Assembly (NCBI RefSeq): GCF_017304635.1
Contig: NZ_JAFKMA010000005.1
Span: 124,001-188,000 of the forward strand
DNA length: 64,000 nt
Direction: 5' to 3'
DNA from: Sphingomonas sp.
GTDB lineage: Bacteria > Pseudomonadota > Alphaproteobacteria > Sphingomonadales > Sphingomonadaceae
Part shown: positions 18,706-26,550 of the stretch, in pieces
Layout of the letters: each line of letters begins with the position of its first letter
Position numbering within the stretch: the first letter of the stretch is position 1
Position numbers and translations under genes: made by a program
The notes under the pieces: generated by a model
The model's input: the letters and a program-made list of their open reading frames with translations, nothing else
Told to the model about the DNA's origin: nothing
The model's database searches: none

Positions 18706-20037
18706 CTAGAACTGGCCGTGCATCCGTATGCCCAGCACGTGGACCGGGCCGCGGTCGCGGTTGTAGCCGGGGTTGGCAACAAACTGGTAGTCGAGGCTGA
18801 CGGCGACGGGTTTCGCGACCTGCCACTGGTAATAGGCTTCCGCGATCGCCTCGGCGCCCGGGTGTGGCAATTGGCCGTCGCCGACCAGCACGCCGATCCC
18901 GCCCGCCGCGAGATAATACTGGTGCTCGCGGCCGATGCCGTTGACGACGGCGGCGAGGCCGATCGTGTCCTGCTTGCGGCCCCAGCCTCCGCCGGCGATC
19001 GCGACCCCGGCGGAGACGGTGCGGTCGATGTCGGTGAAATCGTACGGCTCGATCGCGCCATCCGCCAGGCCGGCGCGGGCGAACACGCCGACATCGTCGC
19101 TCACCGCTTGCTCGACATTGATGCTGACCCCTAGCCGGGAGTGCCGCACGCGAACTGGCGCGGTGTCGGGCGTGGCGCCCGTCGCGGCCGCCAGCGTCAG
19201 CGCGTCGTCGAAGCGGCCGAACCGCCCGCGATTGCGGAACAATGTCACGCGCACCGCGCCGTCGCGTCCGCCCAGCGTGTGGCGATGCTCGACCTCGGCA
19301 TTCAACTGATACTGGCCGAAGCCCTGTTCCAGTTTCTCGCCATTGGGCACGGTCGACAAGTTGAACGCGCCGACCCGTAGCGCCCACGGCCCGCGATACC
19401 ATTCGATCGCCGCGCCGCTCGAATAGCCCCAGGCGTCGGCGGCGTAGTCGAACGTCCCGGCATCGACGATCGCCCAGTTGAGGAAATCGCCGCGCGGATC
19501 ATGGGCGTATCTGTTGGTGTCGAACACATCGCCGACGCCGAACTTGCCGATCGTGACCACCAAGCGGTCGGCGGTACGCGAGCCCGCGAACTGGTTCGCC
19601 TGGCCCTCGACCTTGGCATCGCCGCCGCCCAGATCGATCGTCTGGCGGAAGAACAGGCGTTGCAACCGGGTATAGGGCACCCGCCGGCCGACCTTGTACG
19701 CTTCCGCGCTGACGAACCCCGCGACGCCGAGCGTGTTAGAGAGGCCGAAGCCCTGGTCGACCTCCGGATTGATCCAGAACTCGCCGCCTTTCCACGGCTG
19801 CACGCCCACGAACAGCGTCACGTCGACGGTTTCCTTGACCTGATCCGGCGTCAGGCTGTTGGGTCCGGCATAGGGGGACGGAAAGCCGGGCGTGCCCTGC
19901 ACCGTGACCGTCGCCTGGCCATGCACCGCCAACCAGTCGGGCAGCGCCGCCTTGTCGTCGTCGGCCAGCGCAGGCGTGGCGAGGATGGCGCTCGCCAGGA
20001 CCAGCGCCGATGCCGCGACGCGCAAACGCTCGATCAC
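18706..20037 (-). CDS. OprB-family carbohydrate-type porin
   Basis: Outer-membrane porin of 443 aa with a signal peptide (ends PALAD, about residue 26), WLAVHGQATVTVQG, a VTLFVGVQPWKGGEFWINPEVDQGFGLSN block, GKFGVGDVFD, and a final aromatic residue (QF) as in outer-membrane barrels. OprB proteins admit sugars and other small solutes. The GTG start at 20037 overlaps the stop of the ABC ATPase (GTGA), so the porin is translated as part of the ABC operon. Ends in TAG. Confidence 0.85.
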   Translation of the reverse strand: MIERLRVAASALVLASAILATPALADDDKAALPDWLAVHGQATVTVQGTPGFPSPYAGPNSLTPDQVKETVDVTLFVGVQPWKGGEFWINPEVDQGFGLSNTLGVAGFVSAEAYKVGRRVPYTRLQRLFFRQTIDLGGGDAKVEGQANQFAGSRTADRLVVTIGKFGVGDVFDTNRYAHDPRGDFLNWAIVDAGTFDYAADAWGYSSGAAIEWYRGPWALRVGAFNLSTVPNGEKLEQGFGQYQLNAEVEHRHTLGGRDGAVRVTLFRNRGRFGRFDDALTLAAATGATPDTAPVRVRHSRLGVSINVEQAVSDDVGVFARAGLADGAIEPYDFTDIDRTVSAGVAIAGGGWGRKQDTIGLAAVVNGIGREHQYYLAAGGIGVLVGDGQLPHPGAEAIAEAYYQWQVAKPVAVSLDYQFVANPGYNRDRGPVHVLGIRMHGQF

Positions 20038-21347
20038 GCCGGATCGTCCAGGCTGAAGCGATCGTCGTCCTCGTCATAGGCGAAGATTTCGGCATAGCGG
20101 CCCCAGTGCGTGACCGTGCGTAGCGTCTCGTCGGCGTAGTCGGGCGACATGAAATCCTCCAGCTCGTCGCGGAACCGCCGTCCGGGCGCGTCGTGCGATG
20201 CGCGTTCGTCGAGGATGCGGCGGATGTGCTGGGCGAGGGGCACGTGCGCGATCAGCGCGCGTTCGAACAGCGCCTTGCGCGCGTCGACATCGGCCTGCGC
20301 ATAACGCCGCGCCGAGGGGGTCAGCGCGATCCCGGCCCCCTTCAGTTCGGCGAAACGCAGCAGTTGCAGCGTCTCCGCCATCGGCAGCAATTCGTCGACC
20401 TCCAGCTGCAGGCTGTCGGCGAGTTCGGCCAGGCTGGCGCGGCCGTCGAACGGCTGCGCATCGACTTCCTCGATCAACCCGGCGAGCGCGTTGGTCGACA
20501 CACGCGGCAGCACCATCGCGATGCCCGTGCCCGGGAACACGCCGTCCTTCGGCGCCGGCGCGGCGGCCGGGCGTGCCGTCATCCGCGCATAGATGTCGTC
20601 GACCAGCGCGCGGAAGGCGGGGTCGAGCCGGTCGCGCGGCTGCGGCAGGTCGACCCGGATCTCGGCGGCGATGCGGCCGGGATTGGACGAAAAGACCAGG
20701 ATGCGATCGCACATCAGCACCGCTTCCTCGATATTGTGTGTCACGATCAGCATCGAGCGAATCGGCATCCGGCCTTCGGACCACAGGTCGAGCAGGTCGG
20801 TGCGGAGCGTCTCCGCCGTCAGCACGTCGAGCGCGGAGAACGGCTCGTCCATCAGCAGCAGCGACGGGTTGACGACGATCGCCCGCGCCAGTCCGACGCG
20901 CTGGCGCATGCCGCCCGACAATTCCTTGGGATACGCATTCTCGAACCCGTCGAGCCCGATCAGGTCGATCGCGGCGAGCGCGCGGGTGCGCCGCTCCTCC
21001 GCCGGCACGCGCTGCGCCTCCAGCCCCAGTTCGACGTTCTGCAACACGGTCAGCCACGGGAACAGCGCGAAGGTCTGGAACACCATCGCGACGCTCGGCT
21101 CGGTGCCGTCCTCGTCGGCGATGAACCGGACTTCGCCGGCGCTCGGCCGGATCAGGCCGGCGATCGAGCGCAGCAGCGTCGACTTGCCCGACCCCGAGCG
21201 GCCGAGCAGCCCGACCACTTCGTTGGTGTCGAGCGTCAGGTCGACATGGTCGATCACCTGATGCGAGCCGCCGGTGCGGCCGTAATGGTGGCTGAGCGCG
21301 CGGACTTCGACCAGCGGCCGGGCGGGGACGAGCGAACGGGTTGCCAT
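20034..21347 (-). CDS. ABC transporter ATPase (NitT/TauT class) with C-terminal AAA-associated domain
   Basis: ATPase of 437 aa. The nucleotide-binding domain (about 10-260) has Walker A GRSGSGKST, the signature LSGGMRQRVGLARA, Walker B LLLMDEPFSALD and the H-loop VTHN. A further 160 residues (about 270-430) form the helical AAA-associated C-terminal domain found on some nitrate/sulfonate/taurine-class ATPases; it may sense substrate or regulate. The gene starts 12 bp after the fused permease and overlaps the porin. Confidence 0.9.
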   Translation of the reverse strand: MATRSLVPARPLVEVRALSHHYGRTGGSHQVIDHVDLTLDTNEVVGLLGRSGSGKSTLLRSIAGLIRPSAGEVRFIADEDGTEPSVAMVFQTFALFPWLTVLQNVELGLEAQRVPAEERRTRALAAIDLIGLDGFENAYPKELSGGMRQRVGLARAIVVNPSLLLMDEPFSALDVLTAETLRTDLLDLWSEGRMPIRSMLIVTHNIEEAVLMCDRILVFSSNPGRIAAEIRVDLPQPRDRLDPAFRALVDDIYARMTARPAAAPAPKDGVFPGTGIAMVLPRVSTNALAGLIEEVDAQPFDGRASLAELADSLQLEVDELLPMAETLQLLRFAELKGAGIALTPSARRYAQADVDARKALFERALIAHVPLAQHIRRILDERASHDAPGRRFRDELEDFMSPDYADETLRTVTHWGRYAEIFAYDEDDDRFSLDDPA

Positions 21348-21359
21348 CGATCGGGCTCC

Positions 21360-23105
21360 TCAGGCGAAACGGAGACGGCGCTCGGCAAAGGCGTACATCG
21401 GACGCCAGACGAGCCGGTTGAAGGTCAGGACGAAGATCGACATCACCGCGACGCCGCATGCGACGCGCGGATAATCGCCCGCGGCGGTCGCATCGGCGAT
21501 GTACGAGCCGAGCCCGAACGCGCTCAGGTGGCGGTCCCCCCACGACACCGCTTCCGCGACGATGCTGGCGTTCCACGATCCGCCGCTCGCGGTCAGCGCG
21601 CCGGTGACGTAATAGGGGAAGATTGCCGGGATCACGACGCGCCGCCACCATTGCAGGCCGCGCACCCCGAACATCGACGCCGCCTCGCGCATGTCGGTCG
21701 GGATCACGCTCGCGCCGGCGATGACGTTGAACAGGATGTACCATTGCGTGCCCAGGATGATGAGCGGCGACAGCCAGATGTCGGGCGCCAGGTGCCAGCG
21801 CACGATCGCGACGACGACGAACGGGAACAGCACGTTGGCCGGAAACGCCGCCAGGAACTGCGCGATCGGCTGCAACCGCTCGGCCCAGCGCGGGCGCATC
21901 CCGATCCACACGCCGATCGGGACCCAGATCAGGCTGGCGATGGCGATCAGCACGACGACGCGCAGCAGCGTTACCAGCGCGGCGGCGACCGCGTGCAGGA
22001 TGTCGTGCGCCGACAGCTCGCGTCCGACATAATCGAGGATCAGCCACGCCGAACCGATCACCAGCGCGGCGAGGAAGGCGCGCCACAGCCACTCGGCGAC
22101 CGGGTTGGGCGCACGAGTCTCGACCGTGGCACGGATCCGGCGCGTGCCGCCGATCGACATCAGCAACTGGCCGACGGCATAGAGCGGCGACAGCAACATC
22201 GGCAGCAGCCGCGTCCGGCGGAGCAGGTCGTATGCCCAGGATCGCGGCCGCTCGACGCTGGCGGTCTGCTCGAACCGGTAGCGATCGGCCCAAGCGACGA
22301 TCGGGCGGAAGAACAGCTGGTCGTAGAGTAGGATCAGCACGCCCATCGTGCCCACCGCCCAGGCGACCGCCGCCGCATCCTGCCGCGCGATCGCCAGCGC
22401 CAGCCACGATCCGATCCCGGGCAGCGCGACCGTCGTATTGCCGACCGTGATCGCCTCCGACGCGACGACGAAGAACCACCCCCCCGACATCGACATCATC
22501 GCGTTCCACACGAGGCCTGGAATCGCGAACGGCAGCTCGAGCCGCAGGAACCGCCGGGTCGAGGACAGGCCGAAACCCTGACAGACCTCCTGCAAGTCCG
22601 ACGGCACCGAGCGCAGCGACTGGTAGAAGCTGAACGCCATGTTCCACGCCTGACTGGTGAAGATCGCGAACACCGCGGCGCACTCGGCACCGAGTTGCTG
22701 GCCCGGGAACAGCCGCAGGAAGAAGGTGACGGTAAAGGTCAGGAACCCGAGAATCGGCACCGATTGCAGGATGTCGAGCGCCGGCACAATGATCTGCTCG
22801 GCGCGGCGGCTGCGCGCGGCGAGCGTCGCGATGACCAGGGTGAAGATCAGGCTCGCGCCCAGCGCCGCGAACATCCGCAGCGTCGTGCGCAGCGCGTAAC
22901 CGGGCAGCCGCGCCGGGTCGAGCGCGATCGGCTGGACCGACAATTGCGACAGCGGCTGCGCGACCCCGCTCAGCCCGCGCACGACCAGCACACCGATCGC
23001 GCCGATCAGCAGCAGTGTCACGACGTCCGCCAAATTGGGCGGCGCCGCGCGGAACAATCGGGAGAAGGAGCGCGCCGGCAACGGACGCGCGATCGGTTCG
23101 GTCAT
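21360..23105 (-). CDS. Fused double ABC permease (NitT/TauT class)
   Basis: Inner-membrane permease of 581 aa containing two copies of the BPD_transp_1 fold (about residues 80-280 and 345-570). Each copy has an EAA loop: the first reads ELPFAIPGLVWNAMMSMSGGWFFVVASEAI, the second VIPAIFPYYVTGALTASGGSWNASIVAEAV. A single polypeptide therefore supplies the whole membrane pore. No substrate-binding protein is encoded beside it. First gene of a permease-ATPase-porin operon, divergent from an RcnR-like regulator. Confidence 0.9.
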   Translation of the reverse strand: MTEPIARPLPARSFSRLFRAAPPNLADVVTLLLIGAIGVLVVRGLSGVAQPLSQLSVQPIALDPARLPGYALRTTLRMFAALGASLIFTLVIATLAARSRRAEQIIVPALDILQSVPILGFLTFTVTFFLRLFPGQQLGAECAAVFAIFTSQAWNMAFSFYQSLRSVPSDLQEVCQGFGLSSTRRFLRLELPFAIPGLVWNAMMSMSGGWFFVVASEAITVGNTTVALPGIGSWLALAIARQDAAAVAWAVGTMGVLILLYDQLFFRPIVAWADRYRFEQTASVERPRSWAYDLLRRTRLLPMLLSPLYAVGQLLMSIGGTRRIRATVETRAPNPVAEWLWRAFLAALVIGSAWLILDYVGRELSAHDILHAVAAALVTLLRVVVLIAIASLIWVPIGVWIGMRPRWAERLQPIAQFLAAFPANVLFPFVVVAIVRWHLAPDIWLSPLIILGTQWYILFNVIAGASVIPTDMREAASMFGVRGLQWWRRVVIPAIFPYYVTGALTASGGSWNASIVAEAVSWGDRHLSAFGLGSYIADATAAGDYPRVACGVAVMSIFVLTFNRLVWRPMYAFAERRLRFA

Positions 23106-23282
23106 CTCGTTACCTCGTTGACGCCGCTGGCATCGACGAGGCGAAACCGGTCAGTCTCGCGTCGCTGGCACCAGCGGCATGGGCTGTCGACTATTGTCGC
23201 GCGGCATTGTTACAGTTTGTCCTCGTCGCGAGGGTTGGCATGGCGATCGGTCGTTCTGGCGGCGACTCGACGTGGCGGCGCC

Positions 23283-23300
23283 TATACCCTATGGGGGTAT
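23283..23300. promoter_or_regulatory. Putative RcnR/CsoR-type operator
   Basis: TATACCCTATGGGGGTAT: an AT-flanked inverted repeat with C and G tracts, the form recognised by CsoR/RcnR/FrmR-family repressors. It lies 20 bp before the start codon of the regulator gene, consistent with autoregulation, and about 180 bp from the divergent permease gene. A close match occurs before dmeR at 44744-44756. Confidence 0.7.
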
Positions 23301-23319
23301 GGCATCAAGGATGAATTGC

Positions 23320-23598
23320 ATGGCTCACGTCGCCGCAGAGAAACAGAAGCTGCTCAACCGGATCAAGCGGCTGAAGGGACAGGTCGCCGCGATCGAGCGC
23401 GCGATCGAGGCCGACACCGAATGCGCCCGCGTCCTGCAACAGGCCACCGCCTGCCGCGGCGCGCTCGACGGCTTCATCGCCGAAGTGATCGAGGACCACA
23501 TCCGCGAACACATGCTCGACCCCGCCGCCACCTCCGACGATCCACGCACCCAGGCGGCAGAGGAACTGGTGGCGATCGTGCATGCGTATCTGACGTGA
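23320..23598 (+). CDS. RcnR-like metal-responsive repressor (CsoR/RcnR/FrmR family)
   Basis: All-helical DNA-binding repressor of 92 aa. Starting at the ATG at 23320 (AAGGA upstream) gives H3, C35, H60 and H64, the four Ni/Co ligands of E. coli RcnR; FrmR would have Glu at 64 and CsoR a Cys. It should leave its operator when Ni(II) or Co(II) binds. No efflux gene is next to it on the same strand; the nearest candidate target is the divergent ABC permease operon. Confidence 0.88.
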   Translation: MAHVAAEKQKLLNRIKRLKGQVAAIERAIEADTECARVLQQATACRGALDGFIAEVIEDHIREHMLDPAATSDDPRTQAAEELVAIVHAYLT

Positions 23599-23658
23599 GG
23601 GTTGTGCGATAGCGCTGCCATTCCATTGCTGGCGCGCAGACACACAAGCATCACGAAA

Positions 23659-23676
23659 ACGTCATCGGCCTGTCAT
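23659..23676 (+). promoter_or_regulatory. Pho-box-like direct repeat
   Basis: ACGTCAT-CGGC-CTGTCAT, two seven-base repeats with an 11-bp period, matches the PhoB consensus CTGTCATNNNNCTGTCAT at 12 of 14 defined positions (hand count). It lies 62 bp before the start codon of the PEP-CTERM gene. A second, similarly placed site precedes the TonB receptor at 29219-29236. Confidence 0.55.
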
Positions 23677-23737
23677 CGCGCGTCAGCATCTGGATTCGAT
23701 GAGACCGCGACGAATCGCGGTTTGTCAGGGGTCATCG

Positions 23738-25225
23738 ATGAAATCGCCGTTCCGTTGCGCCATGCTGGCTGCACTGTCGCTGTCGACCACGCCGGCATGG
23801 GCAGCGAGCTTCATGCCGGGCAACCTCGTCGTGTCGGTGTCCGGCAACGGCGTCTGGGGCGCGACGGGGGGCAGCTACACCGTCAACCAGGCATCGCCGT
23901 TGACGCTCATGCAGTTCTCGCATGTCGGCACGATCAGCGCGACCTATGCCGGCGCCATGGTGCTGCCGCAGGTCGGGAGCGGCGCGAACAACGCGGTGTC
24001 GGCGGAATATGGCTCGTCGTCGGAGGGGTTCCTGCACCTGTCGAGCGATGGCCGTTACCTGAGCCTGATGGGCTATGGCGTGAATGTCGACGCGTTCAAT
24101 GCCAATCCGACCGCTTACGGCACGTTGACCACCGACCCGACCAAGTCGACCGCGCTCGCACAGTCGGGCAGCCTGACGGGACAGGGATATATCCCGGTGG
24201 CGCGCGTCGCCGCACTGGTTGATGCGAACGGCATCGTCGACAGCACGACCGCGGTCTTCAACGTGTTCAACGGGCAGAACCCGCGGTCGGCCTATACGGT
24301 CGACGGCAGCAGCATTTATCTGTCGGGCCAGGGGCAGAGCGGCGACAAGACGGGCGGGGTCTTTTATGCGCAGCGCGGGTCGTCGTCGGCCACCGCGGTC
24401 ACCGGCCTCGACACCAGCGGCAAGACGGCGGCGCAGGATACGCGCGACGTCCAGGTTTATAACGGGTAGCTCTACACATCGGTCGACAGCAAGCAGGGGT
24501 CGGGATCGAACCGCGATTTCGTCGGCACGCTCGGGGCGGCGGGCAGCTTGCCGACCGACCTTGCCAATAACGGCAACGGGCCGGCGCGCCTGCCCGGTTT
24601 CGGCAACAGCGGCGGGACGGGCAAGTTCGTCATCACCGCCGGGACCGGCAACGGCATCAGTAGCATTGGGCAGGAGATCAACCTGAGCCCCGAGCAGTTC
24701 TTCTTCGCCAACGCGAACACGCTCTACGTCGCCGACAGTGGCCTGCCCAAGAACGATTCAGCGCTGAACGACTCGTTCGGCGTCGGGCTCGGTAACGGCG
24801 GATTGCAGAAATGGGTGTTCGCCAACGGCAGCTGGAGCCTCGCATACACCCTGTCGGCCGGGCTCAATCTGGTGGCGAACACGTCGGCGTCGGGCGTCAC
24901 CGGCCTGTTCGGGCTGACCGGGCAAGTCAACGGCGATACGGTGGAGCTCTACGCCACCAGCTTCACGAAGGGCGAGACCGACCAGAGCTATCTCTACGGC
25001 ATCACCGACAGCCTGTCGTCGCGCACCTTTTCCAGCACCGCGCGCTTTACGACGCTGGCGGCGGCGCCGGCCGATTCCAACTTTCGCGGTGTGGCCTTCG
25101 CGCCGACCGCCGTCGCGGCCGTGCCCGAACCGGTGACCTGGGCGATGCTGGTCATGGGGTTCGGTGGCATGGCCTTCGCTGTCCGCCGGCGCGAGAAGAT
25201 GACGGCGCGGGTGCGGTTCTTCTGA
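23738..25225 (+). pseudogene. PEP-CTERM (PEPxxWA-type) exported protein interrupted by an amber codon
   Basis: A continuous 495-codon frame broken only by TAG at 24467-24469. Upstream are a signal peptide (MKSPFRCAMLAALSLSTTPAWA) and Ser/Gly/Thr-rich repeats; downstream the same frame continues with LYTSVDSKQGSGSNRDF to the C-terminal sorting signal VPEPVTWAMLVMGFGGMAF followed by RRRE, the exosortase/PEP-CTERM tail of sphingomonads. The context VYNG-stop-LYTS suggests an original Gln codon (CAG to TAG). Start chosen at 23738, seven bases after CAGGGG. Function unknown; a Pho-box-like site precedes it. Confidence 0.8.
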
Positions 25226-25232
25226 TGCGAAA

Positions 25233-25268
25233 GGGCCGGCCTTACCCCTGATGAGGGTAGGCCGGCCC
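25233..25268. terminator. Bidirectional hairpin terminator between convergent genes
   Basis: Near-perfect inverted repeat with 14-bp arms (GGGCCGGCCTTACCC and GGGTAGGCCGGCCC, one bulged T) and a short loop, between the PEP-CTERM gene and the convergent acid phosphatase. No long T tract, as usual in this GC-rich DNA. Confidence 0.75.
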
Positions 25269-25301
25269 GACCTTGATTGCGAGGCGCCCGCGCCCGCCTT
25301 C

Positions 25302-26534
25302 TCAGTTCGTCGCCAGCTTGGCGTTGAACGCGCGCAGCGTGCAGACGCCGGTGCCGGCCGCGGATCGGCAGCCGTCGATCGGCACGGCGACATCGTAGGG
25401 CGCTGCACCACTGCTCGGCGACAGCCGCCGGATCTGATCGATCGTCTGCGACCGGAAGCGAGCGCGGACATAGAGGTTGCCGGCACCGTCGCGCAGCCGC
25501 TCGAGGATGATCGCGCCGCCGGGCGAGGGATCGTCGGCGGCGAGACCGGGCACGCGCCAGTGCAGCCCGAGCAGGCCGCCCAGGCTGGCGACGTTGGTGT
25601 CGTGACCGGCGATCATCGTGACGCGCGGCGCCGCGGTTGCCGTCAGCGCCTGACTCATCAGCGGTGCCAGCAAGGCGAGGTTGCGCTGCGCCAGGTAGCG
25701 TGGACGCGCCAGGATCGCGAACTCGACGCTGTGGAATTCGGACAGGCGCGCGACGTCGGCCGGCGTCGCGCGGCCCCAGCCGACCTCCGCCATCGGCTTG
25801 CCCTCGGCATATTCGAGCAACAGGATCTGTGCGGCGGTCGATGCGCGGTCGAGCGCACCCGTCAGCTTGGGCCGCTTGGCGGCGGTTGCCGGGACGATGC
25901 TCGTCGGCACCCGGCCGACACCGCAGCTAGGCGCTGCTTGGGCGCACAAGATCGCGTCGAGCCGCGTCAAGAGTGGCCGCAGCCGCATTTCCTCGGCAGC
26001 GATGCCCCGCGGCAGGGCCGCGGCGACGGCCTCGGCCGCGCGTGTCGGGTCGATCGGGGCGGCGCCTTCATCGACCGGTGAGAAGATCGGGTCCGGCTCG
26101 TCCTGCGGGCGATGCTCGATCGCCGCGGCGCATCCGGGGAGCAGCGCATCGGCATAGGTACGGCCGGTCGCGATCGTGCGCTGATCGCTGTCGGCGACGA
26201 TCCGCACGGCGCTCGCCGCCGGACACCCGCGCGCATCGAGCAGTCCGGCCGCGATCCAACGCGCGCGGTCGTACCCACCCGCCAGTGCCACCGCGGCGGC
26301 ACCGTGCGGCGTCAGGTAGCCGGGCTTGACCGGCCAGTCGGGCCAGCTTCCGTCGGCGACGCCGGCGGGCATTGCCAGCGCCTTGGTCGGCGGGCGTACG
26401 CCGTGGCGCATCAGGACGACGACGCGATCGACCTTGAGCGCCGGCCCGCGTGATCGAGCAGGTGCGGCGTCACCGTTCGCGGCAACCACCAGCATCGCGG
26501 CGGCGCCGACCGTGGCACAGGCCTTGCCGATCAT
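25302..26534 (-). CDS. Secreted histidine acid phosphatase (phytase / glucose-1-phosphatase family)
   Basis: Exported phosphatase of 410 aa. A signal peptide (about 1-23) precedes the catalytic RHGVRPP at 43-49; the second motif is GHDTN near residue 310, an HD-type proton donor. These enzymes release phosphate from phytate, sugar phosphates or similar esters in the periplasm. It lies 16 bp downstream of a TonB receptor, so the two probably form an operon behind the receptor's Pho-box-like site. Confidence 0.88.
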   Translation of the reverse strand: MIGKACATVGAAAMLVVAANGDAAPARSRGPALKVDRVVVLMRHGVRPPTKALAMPAGVADGSWPDWPVKPGYLTPHGAAAVALAGGYDRARWIAAGLLDARGCPAASAVRIVADSDQRTIATGRTYADALLPGCAAAIEHRPQDEPDPIFSPVDEGAAPIDPTRAAEAVAAALPRGIAAEEMRLRPLLTRLDAILCAQAAPSCGVGRVPTSIVPATAAKRPKLTGALDRASTAAQILLLEYAEGKPMAEVGWGRATPADVARLSEFHSVEFAILARPRYLAQRNLALLAPLMSQALTATAAPRVTMIAGHDTNVASLGGLLGLHWRVPGLAADDPSPGGAIILERLRDGAGNLYVRARFRSQTIDQIRRLSPSSGAAPYDVAVPIDGCRSAAGTGVCTLRAFNAKLATN

Positions 26535-26550
26535 CCCGTCTCTCCCCGCT

